Positions 11,823-22,184 of a stretch of 49,500 nucleotides of DNA are shown piece after piece. Numbering within the stretch: position 1 is the first letter of the stretch; every line of letters begins with the position of its first letter. The notes under the pieces were generated by a model. The model had not been told where the DNA came from. It saw nothing but the letters and a program-made list of their open reading frames with translations, and made no database searches. Both the position numbers and the translations under genes were made by a program. The stretch covers positions 52,947,268-52,996,767 of the forward strand of contig CM043944.1 in NCBI GenBank assembly GCA_014529385.2. The letters are read 5' to 3'. This stretch comes from Adiantum capillus-veneris. Its lineage: Eukaryota > Streptophyta > Polypodiopsida > Polypodiales > Pteridaceae.

Positions 11823-12894
11823 CAGTCACTGTGGAATAGTCTTCATCACTAGACTCATCTTCATCTTCATAAAGCTCCTCCAATCGTTTCCTTGTGTCCA
11901 TATTATAAAGCTTCTTTGCACCTGTCTTTCCATAGAGGCTAATCATACCACGTCTCCAATCTTGAATAGCTCCCACTGCACGTAACCATGGTCTGCCCAC
12001 TATAATAGGATATGCTCCCAACCCTGCTGGCATCACATGAAAATCAACCACTTCCTTTGCATCATATGCCTCCACTTCTAAGCTCTTTACAACACCCAAA
12101 CATTTTACTTTTTGATGGTTTGCCAATCTGATCCGAAAGCCTGACACCCCACTCACTGTAAGACCCATCTTCTCAACGCATGAGTGTGTTATGACACATA
12201 TTTGGGCTCCACCATCCACATAACGTTGTCCCAAATTTTTTATTTTATGCCACACATCTACTATTGGACAAATGTCTGGTAGCTCATCCATCGCCAACAC
12301 CTTCACTGAACCTCTCTTTGGTTCTTTCTCCATTGGGTTAACCATCCTCTTCCACTGTCGCCTTAGCTTAGGCACCATCTCTATAAGCTGCCCAAAAGTA
12401 ACATCTGCCTTTCTGCTTGTCAGATCCTCCTTCAAGTCATAGCTTAATTGCCCATCCCCTAGTGGAAAATCGGAAACATGAAACTTGCGACGAGCCCTTC
12501 TTTTCTTCTTGGCCTTGACATCCTCACCTTCATGGCTTTTTCCCTTCTTATTACTAGGACCTGGGGCACTTCTTCCTTCCTTGTCCTCTATGGTCCTCTT
12601 CCCAATAGGCATCACTAATGTATCCTCTAGCTTTGATGCCTTCTCCAAGGTGACTACACTTAGCACTTTTGTCTTTCCCTTTTCCTCATGGGTTAATCCA
12701 CTGGTTCCTTCATCTCCCTTAATTTCAATGCCATAATCATTTGATCTAGTTAGCACCTGTCTTGGCAATGGATACATGTCTCCCCCCATCCTTGGTGGCT
12801 TATCACATTGCGGGCTGATGTGACCCAACTCTCCACAATTATAACATGTGGGCGTCTGCCTCCAAAACCTACCATTGCTTTGTCCAACACCATT
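11794..12894 (-). pseudogene. Tat gypsy gag zinc knuckle and aspartic protease
   Basis: The frame begins upstream of 12828 with a CCHC knuckle (C-x2-C-x4-H-x4-C around YNCGELGHISPQC), which binds element RNA. A lysine-rich linker follows, then a retropepsin-like domain whose active-site loop reads DGGAQ, with the second landmark IIVGRPWL about 80 residues later. It would mature the polyprotein. The C-terminus is very acidic (SSDED repeats) and overlaps the RT frame by 29 bases. The knuckle is out of frame with the gag core because of an apparent 2-base insertion (an AG repeat) near 12905-12925. Confidence 0.85.
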
Positions 12895-13711
12895 CCTAGG
12901 CCTTTCTTCACCTCTCGGGGCTGATTTGCAAACCTCCCTTGACCTCGATTATTTCCCACTTGACCTAGCATATTTAGGTTGATATTCTTCATCAAATCTA
13001 CCACTTGTCTCATGTCTTGCCTTAGCCCATCATCTTGCACTACTGTAGTGACCACTGCTGGCATAACTTGAGGAGTAACAGGAACCACTGGTTCATGATG
13101 AACCCCTGGCATACGACCTTGTGAAGAATCCATAGGTTGAAATTCAGACCTCATGGGCAAAGACTCCACCCCTAACTGGCTCATTTTTCTCACCTTCCAC
13201 TCTTTGTTCCTTGCTACCTCTAGTGCATCTTCATATGTCCTAGGATTCTTTAGCTCCACTCTCCAACGTATATTCTCCCAAAGACCAGCCAAGAACCTGT
13301 CCTTCTTCATCATGTCAGGTGGAGGTACCTGTGGTGCTAAGGCCTTGCACATCCGCTCCCATGCCAATGAAAACTTACGTATGTACGCATCTACTGGCTC
13401 ACCTTCCTTTTGCACTAAAGCTGTACTTCTTGCCACACTTTGTCAGGATCTTCTATCTTCACAAACTCCACTTCCAATCCATGCCTTAGATTGTCCCAAC
13501 TCAATCTTACAGGTTGATCAACCACACACAACTCCTCTTCAAATGCTTTATACCAAACTCGTGTATCACTCTTCAAACAAATTTGGAGAAGACGTAACAT
13601 CTGCGCCGGGTCATGAATCTGGTTGCTAATGCAGGCAACCTCCATCTTTTCTAGAAAGTCTTCCACATCTACATCACTTCTTCCATGAAACTCCGGATAA
13701 GAGAAAGCCAT
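12750..13711 (-). pseudogene. Tat gypsy gag capsid region
   Basis: The probable start is the ATG at 13711 (MAFSYPEFHGRSD). The first part carries the retrotransposon-gag pattern FLEKMEVACISNQI..., KSDTRVWYKAFEE. A second frame from about 13436 carries the second half of the capsid domain (GEPVDAYIRKFSLAWERM, FLAGLWENIRWRV). A frameshift near 13430-13445 separates them, next to a duplicated GT. The gag product forms the particle that packages element RNA. It is broken, so any particle formation by this copy would require a helper. Confidence 0.85.
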
Positions 13712-13768
13712 GGCTACCCAAGTTTCAATGCTTTGAGAACCCCTTCGAACACATGTGCAAGAACCCAA

Positions 13769-14573
13769 AACTTTTCACTACCCAATCTCCAGAAACTTCA
13801 ATGGAGCTCAGCTTTAGATAAGGACAAACACATGCACATCAAATGAGTTTTCATAGTTAATCATCGGAATTACAACAGGCAAAGGACATTCCAGGATCTC
13901 TCGTAATCTTCTTGGCCCGAACATAAGGACTATGCATTGCTGGAAAAAAATCTTCCTGGACACATGAACATTTATCTGGATTCTTTGAGTTAAATGAAAA
14001 GGAGTGAATTGAGGGCCATTTTGATCATCCATTAAAGTTAACCATGCAGCTCCCAAGAAAGCACACTTGTCTTATCTTCTGATTTTGCCAAAATTTCAGC
14101 AGCATAACAACATAAATGGCTGAAAAGACCAAAAAACCAGCCATCATAACTTGGAAAAATTTTGACAGAGTTTCCCCAGAAGTAGAGCAGTAGGAACCCA
14201 AAATATAGACTGTATATGTATGCATAAACTGTCAACAATAGAACCCGAGCATCAAATAGAACTCACTAGTACATAGCCTATGGCGAGGTCACAAAAAGGG
14301 TGCTCCAGCTACTTGTATCACCGAAAGGATCTCCACATTTGAGAATCCCCTAGCTCAATAAAACCTCACGCTATCAACCCTCACACGAAGGCTAATGCAA
14401 ATCGCATATAGTCAAGTCTCAGAAATGACTATCTTCCAGACCAAGTCTCAGAAATGGCTAGGACTGCCAAATAAAACCAAATATGGCTCCACAAAGGCGT
14501 ACGATGGTAGTTTCCACAAGTAACGTACAATCCAGCAGACAATGCGCTCAAACAGGCGCCAAGTGATGCATAC
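13769..14573 (-). other. Tat gypsy 5' leader, gag-proximal part
   Basis: Untranslated leader between gag and the CACTA insertion. No coding signature is seen. It continues on the far side of CACTA at 22185-22384. The insertion target is TAC (14571-14573). Confidence 0.7.
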
Positions 14574-14630
14574 CACTACAAGAGGCTCTTCATATTAGCG
14601 ACGCTTATAGCGACGCTCATAGCGACGCCG
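14574..14630 (+). repeat. CACTA left terminal and subterminal repeats
   Basis: The 12-bp terminal inverted repeat is followed by three TAGCGACGC motifs in one orientation. In En/Spm such motifs bind the TNPA protein. The left cluster is much shorter than the right one. Confidence 0.85.
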
Positions 14631-14661
14631 GCTGGGGTAAAAAAAATAACCGAGCGCGCCC

Positions 14662-14690
14662 AAAAACTCAGATCTCAGAACTGAGTTTTT
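14662..14690. repeat. Perfect 10-bp hairpin in CACTA 5' end
   Basis: AAAAACTCAG (14662-14671) and CTGAGTTTTT (14681-14690) form a perfect stem with a 9-base loop, just inside the left subterminal repeats. Confidence 0.8.
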
Positions 14691-14727
14691 CGGCGCCCTC
14701 AAGCAAGGAGCAGGTAACGCTCTCCCT

Positions 14728-14765
14728 CACTCTCTCTCTCTCTCTCTCTCTCTCTTTTTCTTCTC

Positions 14766-14798
<33 letters not shown>

Positions 14799-14915
14799 AG
14801 AGGAAGGAGAGCCAGGTATGCTCCTTCCCTCTCCTCATTCTCATGTTCCCTTCCCCTCTTTCTCTCTCCCTCCCTCTCTCTCTCTCACACACACATACAC
14901 ACACACACAGTGTTT

Positions 14916-14967
<52 letters not shown>
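14728..14967. repeat. Cluster of (TC)n, (CA)n and (GA)n microsatellites in CACTA
   Basis: The main tracts are TC at about 14728-14757, CA at 14767-14794, TC at 14864-14886, CA at 14886-14909 and GA at 14920-14968. Open frames across them are dipeptide artefacts. Confidence 0.9.
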
Positions 14968-14971
<4 letters not shown>

Positions 14972-15011
14972 AACAAAAACAAAAACGCACACACACATAC
15001 ATAAACAAAGA

Positions 15012-15203
15012 ATGCACACACACATTGAGAGAGAAAAAGAGAGAGAGAGCATGCATAAACAAAAAACGCACGCATTGAGAGAGGAAAAGAGAGAGAGAAC
15101 ATGCATAAACAAAAAACGCACACATTGAGAGCGGAAAAGAGAGAGAAAACATGCATACGATCCAAAAAAACGCACACACATTGAAAGAGAAAGAGAGAGA
15201 AAC
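15012..15203. repeat. Minisatellite of about 50 bp, four units
   Basis: Units start at the motif CATTGAGAGAG at 15023, 15073, 15123 and (as CATTGAAAGAG) about 15179. Each unit has a purine-rich GAGAGGAAAAGAGAGAGA part and a GCATGCATAAACAAAAAACG part. The last unit is more diverged. Confidence 0.85.
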
Positions 15204-15463
15204 TAATTTAACGTCGTAGGAAACTAATTAAAATTAAAAGACCTAAAGATCTAGCCGACGAGGAGTTGAACTGAAGACCTATTATTCAAGAGGGAAATGG
15301 CATAATCAATCTATCATACTTGGCATGGGTGATAGAAAGGTTATACCATTTATCTCTTTTTATTGGCACACACATCCACACACGCGCACACACACAAGAA
15401 GAAGAGAGTTATAACGTCGTAGGAAACTATCTTAAAAGACGTTAAAGATTAGGTTATATGTAG

Positions 15464-15521
15464 ACTTACATTAAATTAGATTTAGGTTTATTTTTAACTA
15501 GATTTACGTTTATTTAAGCTA
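15464..15521. repeat. AT-rich repeat, copy 1 (flanks the captured fragment)
   Basis: The block from TAGACTTACATTAAATTAG through TTTACGTTTATTTA recurs with few changes at 15766-15823. The two copies are in direct orientation and bracket the HMA-like segment. Confidence 0.75.
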
Positions 15522-15555
15522 GATTTAGATTTACGTTATATTAGATTAGATTTAG

Positions 15556-15748
15556 GTCTCCATAGACTGCGATGCCTGCATGAAGCGGGTGAAGAAAGCC
15601 CTCAATGGAATATAGGGTATTGCTGCCTTCACTCATGGTGGGCTCCGTCGATCCAAAAGTACTGGTGAAATGTCTTCAGAAGATAGGGAAGAAGGTGGAT
15701 CTTCAGGGCGGCAAGAGTCACTACATCCCCGACACAATGACCATCTAG
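15556..15748 (+). pseudogene. Captured fragment of a heavy-metal-associated (HIPP-type) gene
   Basis: The first frame (15556-15615) reads a strand-helix unit with the metal-binding CxxC, as in DCDACMKRVKKALNGI, then a TAG. A second frame (15632-15748) reads VGSVDPKVLVKCLQKIGKK and ends at a TAG. The order and spacing match the first and last parts of an HMA domain as found in plant isoprenylated metallochaperones. The middle strands are lost and the frame is shifted, so it cannot make a working domain. It has no relation to CACTA functions and lies between two copies of an AT-rich repeat. I infer that the transposon captured it from a host gene. The match is by eye; a spurious similarity cannot be fully excluded. 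Confidence 0.6.
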
Positions 15749-15765
15749 ACAACCTCTAGTCATTA

Positions 15766-15845
15766 GACTTACGTTAAATTAGATTTAGCTTTATTTTTAG
15801 TTAGATTTACGTTTATTTAGATTTACGCTTATTTACGTTAGATCG
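15766..15845. repeat. AT-rich repeat, copy 2
   Basis: Second copy of the block at 15464-15521. It is followed by further short TTTACG(C/T)TTATTTA units. Confidence 0.75.
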
Positions 15846-16130
15846 AGTCCACGCAAGAATTACTTACGGTTTAGGGTTTAGAGTTAGACGAACAGTGAAA
15901 AGATCTACTGTGAAAAGATGTTAAGATGAAGTGAAGTGCTACAGCTAGAGAAGAGGCAAAGGGATTTTGTCCACTACATGCAGTATCATGTAGACGTGGG
16001 TGTGTAGATTTCTTGTACCCACAAATATAGGTATTGACCAATAAAGACGAGATTATAACCCGGTGGTTCTGATCTCCGTGCACCTCTAGACCGAGGTGTG
16101 CGGGGATTGGACATGACTAGAGAATGTGAG

Positions 16131-16132
<2 letters not shown>

Positions 16133-16192
<60 letters not shown>
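16133..16192. repeat. (GA)n microsatellite upstream of the transposase gene
   Basis: About 28 uninterrupted GA units, 66 bases before the first ATG of the transposase gene. Confidence 0.95.
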
Positions 16193-16195
<3 letters not shown>

Positions 16196-16257
16196 GACGA
16201 AGAATGCCAATAGAATATTAAATTTGTTGTCCAGGTTATAAGTTTTTTATCCTCATT

Positions 16258-19200
16258 ATGAGTAGCGACGAGGATGTGGGACCGTCCAATCGAAACACCT
16301 ATCTCTCAACGAGGGTCTTATGTCCTTGTAATCAATGCAAGCATGCTGTGCGACGGACAAGACGTGTTTCTTTGCAGCACGTTCGCGAATTTGGCGAGTT
16401 CGATCCATCTATTATAGATCGAGTTGTTGCCAATTATAACTCGTCGGACTCTGACGCTGGCCAACAAGCAGCAATCTTGCAACCCAATAGACGTGTTCGC
16501 AGGCGCTTTGGTCAAGCAGCATATGTGAGGCCACAAGATGTAGCCTCTGACAGCTCGGGGGATGATCATGCAGAGCACATTCCCAACGAGGCAATGTCTG
16601 AGCCCGAGATTGATGAAATGATCGAGACGATCATGGATTCAGAAAGGCTTATCTATGATGATATGAAAAGTGAAGCCGATACGTGATTGTATAATGGAGC
16701 ACGTATGTCTAGATTGAAAGCACTCCTGGTTCTTCTCAACATGCAGGCAAAGTTTGGATGGAGTGACACTAGCGTCACAGCGCTTTTCAGGTGATCTATT
16801 ACAATTAGTTTACTTTAATAGAACTCTAAATGTATAATGATCTGATAGATTTTTACACGACTGTATCATATTTTTATGTTGTGTAGATTGCTGAAAGAGC
16901 ACATACTACCAGCTGACAATGTGATGCCAGATTCCCGAGATGAAGCAAGAAAGATTTTGCGAAACTTGGGGATGGATTACAATTCTATCCACGCTTGTCC
17001 TAATGACTGCATTCTTTTCAGAGGGGAATACACAGACATGGAGAAGTGTCCGAAATGTGATTCCGAAAGATATCGAGTAGATCTCCACGGGACAAAAATT
17101 CCACAAAAGGTTTTGCGACATTTTCCTTTGCTTCCTCGCATCAAGCATTTCTTCGAATGTAAGTCCATGGCCGCCCTAGCATCATGGCATGAGGAGAATA
17201 AATCTTCGGATGGTGTGCTACGAATTCTTGCAGATTGCGCAGCCTAGAAACATATAGATGGAACATGGTCGGATTTTGCCAGGGAAGCTCGAAATTTGCG
17301 CTTAGGCCTGGCTATGGATGGCGTAAATCCATTTGGTCAAAGATCAACATCTTACAGTGTATGGCCCGTTGTCATCGTCAACTACAACATTCCCCCGTGG
17401 TTGACTACGAAGAAGGGGCACCTATGGCTAAGCTTGATTGTGCCAGGGCGATATAAAGTGGGGAATATGGATGTGTATCTTCGTCCACTATTGGAAGAGC
17501 TACAACAATTGTGGATTGGCATAGAGGTGGTGGATATGAGCCGACACACAGGACGACGGAATGCTTTGATCAGAGGTATTCTAATGTGGACCATGCATGA
17601 CTATCCCGGGCTAATAGAATGCTCAGGTGATCTATTGACACTCCTCACTCAGACACTGTAAATCTTGTTTTTTCCCATAGTTGATCTATTATCATGTGTA
17701 TACATGCAGGGCTTCAAACAAGCGGATACAGAGCATGTGTCACATGTGGACCTAGACTGAATGCACGTAGGGCACCCTCACTGAAGAAGCAAATCTACGA
17801 AGGTCATCAAGCGTATCTTCCAGAGAATCATGTGTTACGCGACGGCTTTTTGGGAAGAGAGCCACCAAGGATGTCTGCACAAGCATGGTTAGAGCAGAAG
17901 GAGATGTGCGATGACGGATTGCCTCCAGGGATGAAGAGACTATCTCTATGGTACGAGTTACCATACTGGCCCCGACTCGTGATCAATCACTTGCTCGATC
18001 CAATGCACATATTCAAGAATGTGGGTAATCTACTATGGGACCATTTGACCGGCAAGAAAGATACTTTGGGAGCCAGAGTTGACCTTAGAAATGTGGATCG
18101 TATGGAGCAATATTGGCCGCAAACAGCGTCTGATGGATCGATAAAACTCCCTAAAGCACCATGGATTTTCACAGGAGCCCAAGAACGCAAATTAAAAGAG
18201 GCCATTCGATCTTTGCGGACCCCCACTGGCGTAATGCACTCGCTCCGAACGTGTTTTACTAAAGAAGGAAAGCTTACCGGTTTGAAGTCACACGATTGGC
18301 ATAAAATGTGTCAGGTACGTTCATAGTGGACTTTAATATCATTGCATAAAATGTGGACTTTAATATCATTGCTACACATACTTTATAGTTTATCTTACCG
18401 GTTGCCATTGAGGGATGTTTGTCTCTCGACATCCGTAACACAATCTACAAACTTGCAAAGCTGGTGCAATGGATCTCACAAAAGGAGATCGACGTAGACT
18501 CCATACCATTCGCCAAACTAAATGCTGCGGAGCTTGTGTGCATGTTTGAGAAACATTTTCCTACTACAATGCTAACCATTCAGGTGCATCTTCTTGTTCA
18601 CATAGTTGATGAGGTGGAAATAGCTGGCACAGTTCATTCCAGATGGATGTTCTTCTTAGAGCGTTTCATGAAAACGCTTAAGGGATATGTGCGTCAAAAG
18701 GCGCGTCCGGAGGGTAGCATGGCAGAAGGTTGGTTGGTATCAGAGTCCCTAGTGTACATTGGAGAGTGGCTAGACGGATTTGATAAATCCCGGGACACGC
18801 TATGGCGAACCATAGATGATGAGCGCATATCTGGGATTGTCATGTGTAATCTCGGTGTTGAGAAGAAGATGACGGAAGATCTAGAGGCTAAAATCAACCG
18901 ATTTTGCATGCTTCACAATCCAGTGATGCAAAAGTGGATTTCACAATATGAGGATGCAAAGCAAGAGCGACAAAGGGCACGAATCGAGTGGAGACGGGGA
19001 AGACGACCACCGATGCACTATCCAGCGGTTCTGGAGAGCCTACCAACCTTCATGAGCTTAAGATGGTTGCACAACCAATTGAAAAGCGCACAACAATGCG
19101 GTGACGAAGTGACTGAAGAAGAGTGGGAGTACTCTCGGGGTTGCGCGACCAAGGTAAGTTTGCAATGTACGACTAGCAAGTGACTTTATTTATAAACGTT

Positions 19201-19986
19201 TGAACGACCACTCATAATCTTTGTTCGTTGTAGTATAAGTCATACACAGCAGCATGGTGTAAAGGTCGACATTTTAGGGTGGAACGAATCGACAAAAAGC
19301 GTTTTACTCAAGATTGTGGAATCATGGCAAAATTTGAACAGTCTAGTCGACGACGTTCCTCTGATGCAGATCCTGTGGTGGCGGAACTCACTTACTTCGG
19401 CACGCTGCAAGAGATTTTGAGGATCAATTACAGAGGATTTTTTGTCGACTTGTTCGACGTGCAATGGTTCAAGATAATCATGGAGGGTCGCAACGCTACT
19501 GTGCGTAGAGGAGAGTCTGGTTTTCTTGAGGTGGATTCTACTAAGAAATGGACTGAACTAAGAGACACTTTCGTACTACCCGAGCATTGTGAACAAGTAA
19601 GTATATAAATAGTTAACATCCCCCTTTTACAAGTTATGTGCTTGAAAGCTCTCATGTAAGTTATGTGGCTCTGGCAGGTAGTATTTCATCCTACAAAGTC
19701 TACATCAAACTGGTGGTACGTCATAGAGGTAGCCCCTCGTAGTGCAAGGACGTATGAAGGCTACCATGTGCCAATCACAACGACATCAATGGAGGAGATC
19801 AGAGAAGATGCTCAATCAGAAGCTGCTGCGGTGGTGCCAGACGAGCATCAAGATGCTACTACTCTATATGGGGTGCATGCAGAGGAGCTACAAAATGAAA
19901 CAGAGGATATGTGTTTAAACGGAGAGCTCTATATAGATATAGGAAGTTATGCTGAGTTATGCGAGGATGAGAGAGAGATCTCTTAA
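16258..19986 (+). pseudogene. CACTA TNP2-type transposase gene (six exons, two in-frame stops)
   Basis: The exons I read are 16258-16790, 16887-17626, 17710-18314, 18389-19153, 19234-19596 and 19678-19986, all joined by GT-AG introns of about 75-100 bp that preserve one frame. Exon 1 has the CPCNQC motif of the transposase-associated domain, but the usual N-terminal part is missing. Exons 1-3 form the transposase core (YNGARMSRLKAL, then ACPNDCILFRGEY, then the CPKC pair, then LAMDGVNPFGQ, then LLDPMHIFKNV). Exon 4 is a DUF4218-like region (HLLVHIVDEVE, SRWMFFLERFMKTLKGYV). Exons 5-6 are DUF4216-like (YFGTLQEILRINY, WWYVIEVAPRS). The protein would cut and join the CACTA ends. TGA at 16684-16686 and TAG at 17245-17247 interrupt the frame, so this copy is inactive unless they are sequence errors. 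The acidic C-terminal tail is typical of the family. Confidence 0.9.
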
Positions 19987-20258
19987 AGCCACAAATATTG
20001 TATTTGAACAATTTTGCTCCGTGTTGTAAAAGCTCTGGCTCTCTAAGTACCTTCCATGGTGTATAACGCTCTTTTCTACTCGCGCTCACATCTTTTGATT
20101 GAAAATTCTGAGTTTTCGACTTGCCTCTTCTATCACTCGATTCATTGCGTCATTGTATTTATATGCGTCATTACGTCATTGTATTTAATGGTCTTTGCGT
20201 CATTGTCTACTCTATTCATTCAATATTAAGTTTAAATATTCGTGTGTTTAATGCAGGT

Positions 20259-21597
20259 ATGGATGATGAGGAGTTTCTTTCTTCTTTGTCACCGCAGCAG
20301 AGACAGTGGTACGTGGAGCGTCATCGCTCTGGCGCATCATCGCGCGTTCCTACACCATCCGCATCTCCCTCTCTTTCGGAGCATTTGGCGCGCTCCGAAG
20401 CTTCGGCGTCGACGAGACGAGCGTCACACTCGTCTAGACACCGGCGCTCTAGTGGTGGCGGTGGCGGTTGTTGTGGGGATTCCGCCACCGATGCCTCCAC
20501 ACCGCCTCGTGTTCGACGAGGCTCTTTACCCTCCCCTTCTTTGCCCGCCCCCACACCAGCCACAACATCGCCGTCTACGCCAGGTTTTGCACGGCTGACT
20601 GTTCCTAGAAGCTACACACCTCTACCTACTCCGCCAGGAGCCACCCCACTCGACACTCCTCGCTTCGGGGCCCAGACGCCGGTGGAGACACCTGACGTCC
20701 GTACCCCCATCGACACGCCGCTAGAGACCCCTGCCGAGACACCCAGGTTCACGCGTCACCGGCCAGAGGGCTTGCCTTACTCCGTCGACATCAGCGGCGG
20801 CATCATCATGGATGATGACGGCAAGAAGGTGATCTCGCGCATGCGTGGTCTTTGCTCTCAACTGTTTAGACACTATATACTAAACAAATGGAGTGAAGTA
20901 CCAAGTGATTTAAAAAACAGAGTCATCAGCATACTTCATGATGAGTTTCCCGTTCCAACACGGGATCAGCGATTCAATGAAGACCTGATGAAGATTCGAA
21001 TGCGCGAATACTGCAAACACAAGCGTTCCGAAGTGCAAAAAGCAATCAAGAATGGGTGGAATAGGCCAGATTGGCTGGCCAAAGAAGATTGGAAGAATGC
21101 GAAGAAAGCAGCGCGCGAGAATCCCGACAAGTGGAAGCAACAAAAGGATGCAGCCAGAGCGCGAGTAGAGGCAGGGAGCTCGCACCACTTGGGGAGCGGT
21201 GGATGGGTATCATTTGAGGCCGATTTTGTAAGTCTTTTCACATTGCTCTTTATGCATGTTCGATAGTTTAGGGTTTATGAGTTTTTTAGTTTTAACATAA
21301 TGAAATCTTTGTATGTTTTGACAGTGGTCGATGACAGGACGTGATCCCACACCGTACGAGCGCGAGTACGCAGGCAGGAAGGGCTTAAACGCCCTGATGG
21401 ACATTCTCAGTTCTCGCGGCGGCATGGTTAGTATTAGGGTTTACTCTTTTTTATTTTTTGTATTGTTTTATAAATGTCGTTATATGTTTATATTTACTGA
21501 AAACTGTCTTATTGTCTTTTTTTGCAAAATCCGACAGATACGCCACTTGGACGCGATGAGACGTCTGACTAGACGACGTCAGTTTAGCCGTAGCTAG
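20259..21597 (+). CDS. CACTA second gene, TNPA-like / plant En-Spm transposase-family protein
   Basis: The three coding exons are 20259-21237, 21325-21426 and 21538-21597, joined by GT-AG introns in frame. The start ATG follows a splice acceptor (TTTAATGCAG ending at 20256), so there is probably an upstream untranslated exon, possibly shared with the transposase transcript. The first 180 residues are Ser/Pro/Thr-rich, with TPLxTP repeats. The conserved part (about residues 205-325) is a basic, tryptophan-containing domain, from LFRHYILNKW to the HHLGSGG motif, resembling the plant Ptta/En-Spm family. By analogy with TNPA it would bind the TAGCGACGC repeats at the ends. No stop or frameshift is seen. 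A short Arg-rich tail ends the protein. Confidence 0.78.
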
Positions 21598-21890
21598 ATA
21601 GCATTAGTTTAGGGTTTCTCATAGCTTATGTATTATGAGACGGATTTTATACGTCTTTTTGAACCATGTATATTATTACATTTGTCACCGCAGTTCCTTT
21701 TGCCAATCAATTCTTTATGCCTATGATGTTGTACAATTGTCATTATTACATTTGCCAATCAATTCATTTTGCCTATGATGTGTACAATTGTCAATTTTGC
21801 AAATAATGCGTCTTGTGGGTGACTATTTTGGGTCTCTTATCTACCTTTGCATTTTTTTAAAAAAGTGAATCAAGTACAATATGGTTGATG
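21598..21890. other. CACTA 3' non-coding region
   Basis: AT-rich downstream sequence of the TNPA-like gene, containing a short imperfect duplication of CATTATTACATTTG(T/C)CA (about 21671 and 21741). No gene is seen. Confidence 0.6.
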
Positions 21891-21919
21891 GGTGGCAGGG
21901 CATTCAATGCCCTGCCACC
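21891..21919. repeat. Perfect 13-bp hairpin with 3-base loop
   Basis: GGTGGCAGGGCAT (21891-21903) and ATGCCCTGCCACC (21907-21919) are exact complements around TCA, followed by a run of seven A. It lies just inside the right subterminal repeats. Confidence 0.9.
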
Positions 21920-21935
21920 AAAAAAATATTCTCTC

Positions 21936-22184
21936 GGGCGTCGCTATAAGCGTCGCTATTTATGGCTCTGTAGCGTCGCTATGAGCGTCGCTATAGTCGT
22001 CTGTGAGAGCGTTGCTATAGGCGTCGCTATATAGCGACGCTGATAGAGACGCATATAGCGACGCCTATAGCGACGCTCTCGTAGCGACGCTCGTAGCGAC
22101 GGTTTTAGCGACGCCGGGGGTTATAAAAACCCAATGTATTTCCGTCGCTAACAGCGTCACAAGAGCACACAACCTCTTGTAGTG
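21936..22184 (+). repeat. CACTA right subterminal array and terminal repeat
   Basis: About fourteen copies of GCGTCGCTA or its complement TAGCGACGC, some with one change, are packed into roughly 220 bases. The first six read GCGTCGCTA and most of the rest read TAGCGACGC. The switch is at 22021-22040, a perfect 20-bp palindrome. The array ends in the inverted terminus CCTCTTGTAGTG. Confidence 0.9.

Larger units (their letters stand above)
14574..22184 (+). mobile_element. Complete CACTA (En/Spm-type) DNA transposon
   Basis: The termini are CACTACAAGAGG at 14574 and its exact reverse complement ending at 22184, flanked by the 3-bp duplication TAC (14571-14573 and 22185-22187). The element is 7,611 bp. 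Both ends carry many copies of TAGCGACGC or its complement, the expected subterminal binding sites. It encodes a TNP2-like transposase gene and a second TNPA-like gene, both on the plus strand. The transposase gene has two in-frame stops, so the copy is probably not autonomous, though its ends look functional. It sits in the 5' leader of the Tat gypsy element. Confidence 0.96.

Noticed and set aside
13814-14238. Small frames in the Tat gypsy leader
   Set aside because: They lie in the expected untranslated leader, show no similarity to gag and have no conserved features.
14668-15181. Several overlapping open frames in the CACTA 5' region
   Set aside because: Low-complexity translations of (TC)n, (CA)n and (GA)n tracts and of the 50-bp minisatellite.
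15240-15340. Possible tRNA-like box (GGAGTTGAACTG) in CACTA
   Set aside because: No matching A box, acceptor stem or cloverleaf could be built around it.
20121-20258. N-terminal extension of the TNPA-like frame upstream of 20259
   Set aside because: A splice acceptor lies at 20255-20256 just before the ATG at 20259. The upstream part is AT-rich, is intron-like and lacks similarity to the family.
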